In this document: in pieces, positions 7,053 to 12,057 of the stretch
How positions within the stretch are numbered: position 1 is the first letter of the stretch
Layout of the letters: each line of letters starts with the position of its first letter
Assembly: GCA_038522635.1 (NCBI GenBank)
Contig: JBCBJZ010000117.1
Span: 1 to 12,057, forward strand
Direction of reading: 5' to 3'
From: JBCBJZ01 sp038522635
GTDB lineage: Bacteria > Pseudomonadota > Alphaproteobacteria > Rhizobiales > Hyphomicrobiaceae
Length of the DNA stretch: 12,057 nt
The notes under the pieces: generated by a model
What the model was told of the DNA's origin: nothing
The model's input: the letters and a program-made list of their open reading frames with translations, nothing else
The model's database searches: none
Translations under genes and position numbers: made by a program

Positions 7053-8180
7053 ATGTTGAGGCTCGGTCTGGTCGGCGCAGGCGCCATGGGGCGTGTTCAT
7101 GCTGGCCTCATCAAGGCCAGCGTGCAGGCGCATTGCGTGGCACTCACCGAACCCGAACGGACGCGCGCTGCCGCCTTTCTACGCGATCTCAGCGGCGACA
7201 GCCACCGCGATGACCGCGCGGCCATGGCACATTTCGCGTCCATCGACGAGATGCTCACGCAGGTCCCGCTCGATGGGATCATCATCGCTTCGCCGAACCA
7301 GCACCACGAAGCCCACGCGTTGAGCACCATCGCCGCCGGGATCCCCACGCTGATCGAAAAGCCGATCAGCACCGATGGCGCAAGCGGGCGGCGGATCGCG
7401 GATGCCGCGCGCGCGTCCGGCGTGCCGATCCTCATCGGGCACCATCGCCGCCACAGCCCGAAGATCGCACAGGCTTACGCCCGCATCCGCCGCGGCGACC
7501 TTGGCACCGTGCGCAGCGTCGAAGGCAGCTTCTGGCTGCACAAGCCGCGCGCCTATTTTGATGTCGCCTGGCGCGTCACCGCGGGCGGCGGACCGGTGAT
7601 GATCAACCTCATCCACGATATCGACGTGCTGCACCATCTTTGCGGCGACATCGTCGAGGTCCGCGCGATGAGCACACGTGCGGCGCGCGGCACAGCGGTT
7701 GAAGACACCGTGGTGGTGCTCCTGCGGTTCGCTGACGGCGCGCTTGGGACGCTCAACGCAAGCGACGCGATCTCCGCACCGTGGAGCTGGGAGATGACGT
7801 CGGGCGAGAACCCCATGTATCCGCCAACGAGCGAAGGCTGCTATCGCATCGGTGGCAGCCTGGGATCGATCACGCTGCCGCAGGGCGCGTTTTGGCGTCA
7901 CGGGGCATCGGCCACCGCTGCGAGCGACGCGTCGGCAGAAGCGCTGCACGAACCGTCATGGACCGCCCCGCTGGTGGTCGAGCGTTCGCATGCGCCGCCG
8001 CATGACCCGTTGCAGCTTCAGCTTGCACATTTTTGTCGTGTGATCACGCGTGAGGAGGCGCCGCTGGTAACGCCAGCGGACGGTCTGCAGGCGCTGCGTG
8101 TCGCCGAAGCGATCCTGGCGTCCGCAGCGCAGGACGGCACCGCGGTCACGATCGAGCCGCGCGCTGATCACAAGACATAA
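7053..8180 (+). CDS. Gfo/Idh/MocA-family NAD(P)-dependent oxidoreductase
   Basis: Predicted sugar- or polyol-type dehydrogenase of 375 residues; the substrate is not identifiable from sequence alone. The N-terminal Rossmann fold starts at once with LGLVGAGAMG (GxGxxG at 8-13). The family's central motif EKP is at 102-104, following SPNQHHEAHALSTIAAGIPTLI. The C-terminal substrate domain has GHHRRHSP (129-136), WRVTAGGGPVMINLIHDIDVLHHLCGDI (173-200) with His188 and Asp191 in the usual active-site region, and RFADGALGTLNASDA (225-239). Only the NAD and substrate domains of the standard single-chain enzyme are present, with no fusion. ATG 7053 is chosen because the Rossmann strand begins right after it and GAGG (7040-7043) lies nine bases upstream; ATG 7038 and 6990 are longer alternatives. 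No sugar transporter or catabolic neighbour is present to hint at a pathway. It is convergent with the MBL-fold gene. Confidence 0.88.
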   Translation: MLRLGLVGAGAMGRVHAGLIKASVQAHCVALTEPERTRAAAFLRDLSGDSHRDDRAAMAHFASIDEMLTQVPLDGIIIASPNQHHEAHALSTIAAGIPTLIEKPISTDGASGRRIADAARASGVPILIGHHRRHSPKIAQAYARIRRGDLGTVRSVEGSFWLHKPRAYFDVAWRVTAGGGPVMINLIHDIDVLHHLCGDIVEVRAMSTRAARGTAVEDTVVVLLRFADGALGTLNASDAISAPWSWEMTSGENPMYPPTSEGCYRIGGSLGSITLPQGAFWRHGASATAASDASAEALHEPSWTAPLVVERSHAPPHDPLQLQLAHFCRVITREEAPLVTPADGLQALRVAEAILASAAQDGTAVTIEPRADHKT

Positions 8181-8227
8181 GCGGCTCCACGACACATAAA
8201 CCGCTCCACGACGGGCCGCTTCACGGC
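8176..8227. repeat. Degenerate tandem repeat at a convergent gene junction
   Basis: CATAAGCGGCTCCACGAC (8176-8193) and CATAAACCGCTCCACGAC (8195-8212) match at 16 of 18 positions with a 19-bp period. A third partial copy, CCGCTTCACGGC (8216-8227), follows. The first unit contains the TAA stop of the upstream oxidoreductase gene and the third contains the stop of the opposing hydrolase gene. AAGCGGC (8179-8185) and GCCGCTT (8215-8221) are also perfect inverted arms around a 29-base loop. There is no T-tract, so it is not a classical terminator. Confidence 0.55.
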
Positions 8228-9123
8228 TCCGGCTTGAACGCCATACCGTGGGCCGCATGCCACGCGGCGACGTCGAACGCGACGTGGTCGCCGAAGTGAT
8301 CCACCCGCGTGGCGTCAGGCAGATCGTCAGCCCGGTAGGTGACTTCGCCTGCCTCCACACGGCGCACTTGGCTTTGCGCGCCGACCCAACCGTCGACAGG
8401 CAACAGCGTGCTTTGCCGCTGGACGATCGACCAGATGTAATAGTGGTGCGGGACCACGACCCGCGGCTGCAACCGCGCGATCACTTCGTCCACCTTGACG
8501 TTGCCCATCACATGCTGGCTGTCGTCCACCGGCATCAGCAAAACGTCCACACGCCCCAAGCGCTGCCACACCTCGTCGGGCGGGTCAGGACGGTTATCGC
8601 CCCAATGCAGCAGGCGCAGGCCGCCCGTCTCCACCAGCGTCAGCACATTATCCCACGACCGCGCGTTATCCGGCGGATCAAGCTTCTGCCCGCCCATGCG
8701 CCCGTTGATCAACCGCATGTCGTAGGTCGCATAGGTGCTGTCGACGGCATGCTTGTCGGCGATGCCGGTCACGCGGACATCGGCGATGGCGAACGTCCCG
8801 ATCGGCCGATCGAGGAGCACGCTTGCGTCGAGCCGATGCAGCGCGTCGTGGTCGAAATGCGCGTGCGTTGAGACGCCGATATCGACAGCGGTCTCGGGAA
8901 AATCGTGGAAGTACCAGTCCCAGGTGCGCGGCGGCAGGTTGCGCCAGGGATCGAGCATCAGCGTCAGGCCGGCAGGTGACGTGATGCGAAACGCCGATGA
9001 TGCGAAGTGCGCGAGCTTCACCGGCCCGGCTGCATCGGGATCGCCGCCGCGCGCTTGCAGCTCGATCATCCGGTTATGATTGCTCTCACGCCGCCAGGTG
9101 GTCAGGCCGCTCTCTGCGCTCAT
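8221..9123 (-). CDS. Metallo-beta-lactamase-fold metal-dependent hydrolase
   Basis: Predicted cytoplasmic metallohydrolase of 300 residues with the MBL fold, resembling UlaG-like/Lactamase_B_3 proteins more than true beta-lactamases. The metal site is HAHFDHD (87-93), preceded by the strand LTLMLDPWRNLPP (53-65). Further metal or active-site candidates are HWGDNRPD (173-180), MPVDDSQH (197-204) and PHHYYIWS (225-232). No signal peptide is visible. ATG 9123 is chosen over an in-frame ATG at 9174 because GGAG sits six bases upstream of 9123. A further internal ATG (residue 19) is possible. It lies 94 bases downstream of argG on the same strand and may be read from the argG promoter, although a GC-rich inverted repeat (9144-9150/9161-9167) is found in the gap. 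The substrate is unknown and a role in arginine metabolism is not supported. Confidence 0.85.
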   Translation of the reverse strand: MSAESGLTTWRRESNHNRMIELQARGGDPDAAGPVKLAHFASSAFRITSPAGLTLMLDPWRNLPPRTWDWYFHDFPETAVDIGVSTHAHFDHDALHRLDASVLLDRPIGTFAIADVRVTGIADKHAVDSTYATYDMRLINGRMGGQKLDPPDNARSWDNVLTLVETGGLRLLHWGDNRPDPPDEVWQRLGRVDVLLMPVDDSQHVMGNVKVDEVIARLQPRVVVPHHYYIWSIVQRQSTLLPVDGWVGAQSQVRRVEAGEVTYRADDLPDATRVDHFGDHVAFDVAAWHAAHGMAFKPEP

Positions 9124-9217
9124 CACCAACTCCGCTTTCTTCCGCGCGCCAACGCTTGCGGGCGCGCTCCTCATCGAAGCTGCGCCTCAACGCGCATCAC
9201 GCCCACCCATCACGCCT

Positions 9218-10489
9218 TTAGCCCTGCCGCTTCTTGCGCATGCCAAGCGTTCGCAACCGCAACGCGTTCAGCCGGATGAAGCCGGCGGCGTCCTGCTGAT
9301 CGTAAGCGCCTTGGTCATCTTCAAAGGTCACGAGTTCCTCCGAATAGAGCGACTGATCGCTCTCCCGGCCTTTGACGATCACGTTGCCCTTATAGAGGTC
9401 GAGCGTGACTTCGCCCTCAACATGCTCCTGGCTCTTATCGATCGCGGCCTGCAGCATTTCACGTTCGGGCGCGTACCAGAAGCCGTAGTAGATCAGCTCC
9501 GCGTAGCGCGGCATCAGTTCATCCTTCAGGTGCGCGGCACCGCGGTCGAGGGTGATCGATTCCATCGCGCGGTGCGCCGCCAGCAGGATCGTGCCACCGG
9601 GTGTCTCGTAGATGCCTCGCGACTTCATCCCAACGAACCGGTTCTCCACGAGGTCGAGCCGGCCGATGCCGTTGTCGCGGCCAAGATCGTTGAGACGCGC
9701 CAGCAGGTCGGCGGGCGACAGGCGCACGCCATCGATGGAAACGGCATCACCGCGTTCAAACCCAACCTTGATCGTCGTGATGGCGTCCGGGGCCTCCTGC
9801 GGGCTGAGCGTACGCTGGAACACGTAAGGCGGTGGGCCAACAGCCGGGTCTTCCAGCACCTTGCCCTCGGACGAGGAGTGCAACAGGTTCGCGTCCACCG
9901 AAAACGGCGCTTCACCGCGCTTGTCTTTGGGCACGGGGATCTGGTTCTGCTCGGCAAACGCGATCAGGTCCTCCCGGCTCTTGAACGCCCAGTCGCGCCA
10001 TGGGGCGATGATCTTGATGCCCGGATCAAGCGCGTAATAGCTCAGCTCGAAGCGGACCTGATCGTTACCCTTGCCGGTCGCGCCGTGACACACGGCATCG
10101 GCACCGGTCTCATGGGCGATTTCGATTTGCCGCTTGGCGATCAGCGGGCGCGCGATCGACGTCCCGAGCAGGTAGACGCCCTCGTAAAGCGCGTTGGCGC
10201 GGAACATCGGAAACACGAAGTCGCGCACGAACTCTTCGCGCAAGTCATCGATGTAGATGTCCTTAATGCCGAGCATTTCGGCCTTACGGCGCGCTGGTTC
10301 CAGTTCTTCGCCCTGTCCAAGATCGGCCGTAAAGGTCACCACCTCGCAGCCGTATGTGGTCTGCAGCCACTTCAGGATGATCGACGTATCAAGCCCGCCT
10401 GAATAGGCGAGCACGACCTTCTTGGGCGCTGAGGAGAGCGCTGAGGAGAGCGCTGACGGGGGCGCGGACGATTGCGATGACGAAGACAT
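9218..10489 (-). CDS. argG: Argininosuccinate synthase
   Basis: ATP-dependent cytoplasmic enzyme joining citrulline and aspartate to form argininosuccinate, the penultimate step of arginine synthesis. It has 423 residues, slightly more than the usual 400-410. The ATP-pyrophosphatase P-loop AYSGGLDTS is at 28-36, TADLGQGEE at about 54-62, and the citrulline/ATP-binding block CHGATGKGNDQVRFE at 134-148. The region KRGEAPFSVDANLLHSSSEGKVLEDP matches proteobacterial ArgG. About 21 Ser/Ala/Pro-rich residues precede the normal beginning (KKVVLAYSGG). Part of this extension is encoded by a 12-bp tandem repeat. No other ATG lies between 10489 and the P-loop, and AAGG nine bases upstream is a modest ribosome-binding site. 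The MBL-fold gene follows on the same strand, while an antiporter gene starts divergently 297 bases away. Confidence 0.97.
   Translation of the reverse strand: MSSSSQSSAPPSALSSALSSAPKKVVLAYSGGLDTSIILKWLQTTYGCEVVTFTADLGQGEELEPARRKAEMLGIKDIYIDDLREEFVRDFVFPMFRANALYEGVYLLGTSIARPLIAKRQIEIAHETGADAVCHGATGKGNDQVRFELSYYALDPGIKIIAPWRDWAFKSREDLIAFAEQNQIPVPKDKRGEAPFSVDANLLHSSSEGKVLEDPAVGPPPYVFQRTLSPQEAPDAITTIKVGFERGDAVSIDGVRLSPADLLARLNDLGRDNGIGRLDLVENRFVGMKSRGIYETPGGTILLAAHRAMESITLDRGAAHLKDELMPRYAELIYYGFWYAPEREMLQAAIDKSQEHVEGEVTLDLYKGNVIVKGRESDQSLYSEELVTFEDDQGAYDQQDAAGFIRLNALRLRTLGMRKKRQG
10426..10456. repeat. 12-bp tandem repeat inside the argG 5' coding region
   Basis: The unit GCTGAGGAGAGC occurs 2.6 times without mismatch (31 bp). 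Read on the coding strand it gives the peptide repeat SALS-SALS-SA at residues 12-21 of ArgG. Because the unit is a multiple of three, gain or loss of copies would change protein length without shifting the frame. Confidence 0.85.
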
Positions 10490-10786
10490 GGGCTCAGGCC
10501 TTTTTCGAAGGGCGCGCGGCGCCAGGGGGACCGCGTGATGCGGCGCTCGTGATGGCGGCGGTTATAGGGTGGGGGGTCTCGCTGCGGCAAGGTCGTGCGG
10601 GCGCTGACCTGCCGCTGGCCCAATCGTGGTGGTGGCGGTGTGGGCCCGGTGGCGGCGGGTGGGCGCGCGGATGGCGACGAAACGGGCAGCGCGGGTGGCG
10701 TTGGTCGTTTGCTTCCACTGCGCCGCATGCCATAGGTGCGACTGGCCCGCCTCCGGCCAACCTCCAACCCTTGAGCTGGATCCGCC
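10490..10786. other. Non-coding G-rich spacer between divergent argG and antiporter genes
   Basis: These 297 bases hold no gene I can support. The plus strand is strongly G-rich, with many GG/GGG runs at about 10567-10577 and 10627-10670, so weak G-quadruplex formation is conceivable. Open frames exist on both strands, but their Arg/Pro/Gly/His-rich translations look like those of any high-GC spacer. The region must include the promoters for argG (minus) and the antiporter (plus), but no convincing -35/-10 pair, riboswitch or terminator was found. Confidence 0.5.
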
Positions 10787-12057
10787 GTGACCATTCTCGA
10801 CATCCTGGCCGTCTTGCTCGGCCTCTCCGCGCTGTTCGGCTTCATCAATCATACCACCTTGCGTCTTCCCCACACGATCGGCCTGGTGCTGATCGCGCTG
10901 CTGGCATCCGGCGCGCTGGTGGTGGCCGAAGCGCTCGTGCCTGAACTGGGCATCGCCAAGGAAGTGCGCGCGATGGTCGGCGCCATCGATTTTTACGGCG
11001 TGGTGATGGAAGGCATCTTGTGCGCGCTGCTATTTGCGGGCGCGGTACACGTCGACCTCAGCGAGCTTGCCGAACGCAAATGGGCGATTGGCATCATGGC
11101 GACCGCTGGCGTGATGCTCTCAACGTTCCTGGTGGGCACGGCGACGTGGTTCATCTCGGGGCTGCTGGGCGCGCAGATCCCGTTCCTGTGGGCGCTCGTG
11201 TTCGGCGCGCTCATCTCACCGACCGATCCCGTGGCCGTCCTTTCGATCCTGAAAACGGTTAAGGTGCCACGGCTGTTGCAGGCCAAGATCGCCGGTGAAT
11301 CACTGTTGAACGACGGCGTCGGCGTGGTCGTCTTCACCATCCTGGTGGCGCTTGCTGCGGGCACCGGCGTCGCCGCTGACGGGCAGGTCGGCGCACTCGA
11401 AGTGCTTGGCAAATTCGTGCAGGAAGCGTTTGGCGGTGCGCTGCTCGGCCTCGCAGCGGGCCTGCTCACCTACTACGGCATGCGCGCCATCAACGAACAC
11501 AACATCGAAGTGCTGATGACGTTGGCGCTGGTCACAGGCGCTTACGCGATCGCGCTGAAGCTGCACGTCTCAGGGCCGATCGCCGTGGTCGTCGCGGGGC
11601 TGCTGATTGGCAATCACGGCGCGCGCTTTGCGATGAGCCCTGATACCCGCAACCACGTGTTCCAGTTCTGGGAATTGCTCGATGAAATCCTCAACTCGAT
11701 CCTGTTCCTGTTGATCGGGTTGGAACTCATCATCATCGGGCGCTCGCTCGACAACATCTGGCTGGCGCTGTTGGCGATCCCCATCGTGCTGCTCGGCCGG
11801 TTTATCGCGGTTTCAGCGCCGATCAGCCTGCTGCGCCTGCGCGAAACGTTCACCGACGGGGCGATCCGCATCCTCACCTGGGCGGGCCTTCGCGGCGGCA
11901 TTTCCGTAGCGCTCGCGTTGTCGCTACCCGACAGCCCCTACAAGGCCGCGATCCTCACCGCGACCTACGCTGTGGTGGTGTTCTCGATCCTGGTGCAGGG
12001 GCTCACCACGGAGGCGCTTGTCCGTTCGATCGTCAAGGACGCGGAAGACGATCCAAG
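10787..12057 (+). CDS. CPA1-family Na+/H+ antiporter (3' truncated by window)
   Basis: Inner-membrane monovalent cation/proton antiporter for pH and sodium homeostasis. The frame is open to the window end, giving 423 residues with no stop. It is hydrophobic throughout, with about 11-12 predicted membrane spans starting at residue 3. CPA1 (NhaP/YjcE-like) signatures are FGALISPTDPVAVLSILK (139-156), the ion-site region GESLLNDGVGVVVF (170-183) with the Asn175-Asp176 pair typical of electroneutral CPA1 exchangers, and WAGLRGGISVALALSLP (365-381). The N-terminus is a GTG at 10787: an in-frame TGA at 10772-10774 rules out any longer form, and the first ATG downstream is past the first membrane span. 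The ribosome-binding site is poor (GGA at 10778-10780). The sequence VRSIVKDAEDDP at the edge suggests that only a short C-terminal tail is missing. It is divergent from argG. Confidence 0.93.
   Translation, partial: MTILDILAVLLGLSALFGFINHTTLRLPHTIGLVLIALLASGALVVAEALVPELGIAKEVRAMVGAIDFYGVVMEGILCALLFAGAVHVDLSELAERKWAIGIMATAGVMLSTFLVGTATWFISGLLGAQIPFLWALVFGALISPTDPVAVLSILKTVKVPRLLQAKIAGESLLNDGVGVVVFTILVALAAGTGVAADGQVGALEVLGKFVQEAFGGALLGLAAGLLTYYGMRAINEHNIEVLMTLALVTGAYAIALKLHVSGPIAVVVAGLLIGNHGARFAMSPDTRNHVFQFWELLDEILNSILFLLIGLELIIIGRSLDNIWLALLAIPIVLLGRFIAVSAPISLLRLRETFTDGAIRILTWAGLRGGISVALALSLPDSPYKAAILTATYAVVVFSILVQGLTTEALVRSIVKDAEDDP

Noticed and set aside
9144..9167. GC-rich inverted repeat GCGCGCC/GGCGCGC between argG and the MBL-fold gene
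   Set aside because: There is no T-tract following on the minus strand, so it is not a clear argG terminator; it could still fold as a leader hairpin.
1..12057. Mobile elements, CRISPR arrays, tRNA or rRNA genes
   Set aside because: No transposase or integrase frame, regularly spaced repeat array, tRNA-like cloverleaf or rRNA core sequence was recognised on either strand.

Overview
The window is a high-GC (visibly 60-65%) segment of a bacterial chromosome, most likely from an alphaproteobacterium. The protein families point there: a short-form biosynthetic threonine deaminase, an alphaproteobacterial-looking argininosuccinate synthase, a divergent oxyR/katG pair, and a BciA-type NAD(P)H 8-vinyl-reductase homologue. 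Genes are densely packed, with three convergent junctions and frequent stop/start overlaps. I see no rRNA, tRNA, CRISPR, integrase, transposase or phage gene, so this looks like ordinary core or near-core chromosome rather than an island.

Layout. (1) 2-1839, plus strand: the 3' two-thirds of ilvA, overlapped by a gene for a secreted alpha/beta hydrolase. (2) 1870-3836, minus strand: oxyR followed by the BciA-like reductase, joined by an ATGA overlap. (3) 3837-3981: the divergent oxyR/katG control region. (4) 3982-6180, plus strand: katG, closed by a strong hairpin terminator at 6232-6261 that lies between katG and the convergent DM13 gene. (5) 6288-6776, minus strand: a membrane-anchored DM13-domain protein. 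(6) 6777-7052: a non-coding stretch holding a dyad and a pair of direct repeats. (7) 7053-8180, plus strand: a Gfo/Idh/MocA oxidoreductase, convergent with (8) 8221-10489, minus strand: argG followed by a metallo-beta-lactamase-fold hydrolase. (9) 10490-10786: a G-rich non-coding stretch. (10) 10787 to the window end, plus strand: a CPA1-family Na+/H+ antiporter starting at GTG and cut by the window edge.

How the genes work together. The clearest functional unit is peroxide defence: OxyR keeps both redox cysteines (C200, C209) and is divergent from a full-length catalase-peroxidase with all catalytic residues. The gene sharing OxyR's transcript looks like an 8-vinyl-reductase of (bacterio)chlorophyll synthesis, which is an unusual partner and the most interesting point here. 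If the host is phototrophic, it may couple pigment maturation to oxidative stress; if not, the protein probably has another tetrapyrrole or redox substrate. A DM13 domain protein, from a family proposed to act in redox chemistry, lies convergently next to katG. ilvA (isoleucine) and argG (arginine) are core amino-acid genes with unrelated neighbours. No clearly new multi-gene system is evident. The less ordinary items are the oxyR-bciA coupling, small repeats in the intergenic regions, and a repeat-encoded N-terminal extension on ArgG.
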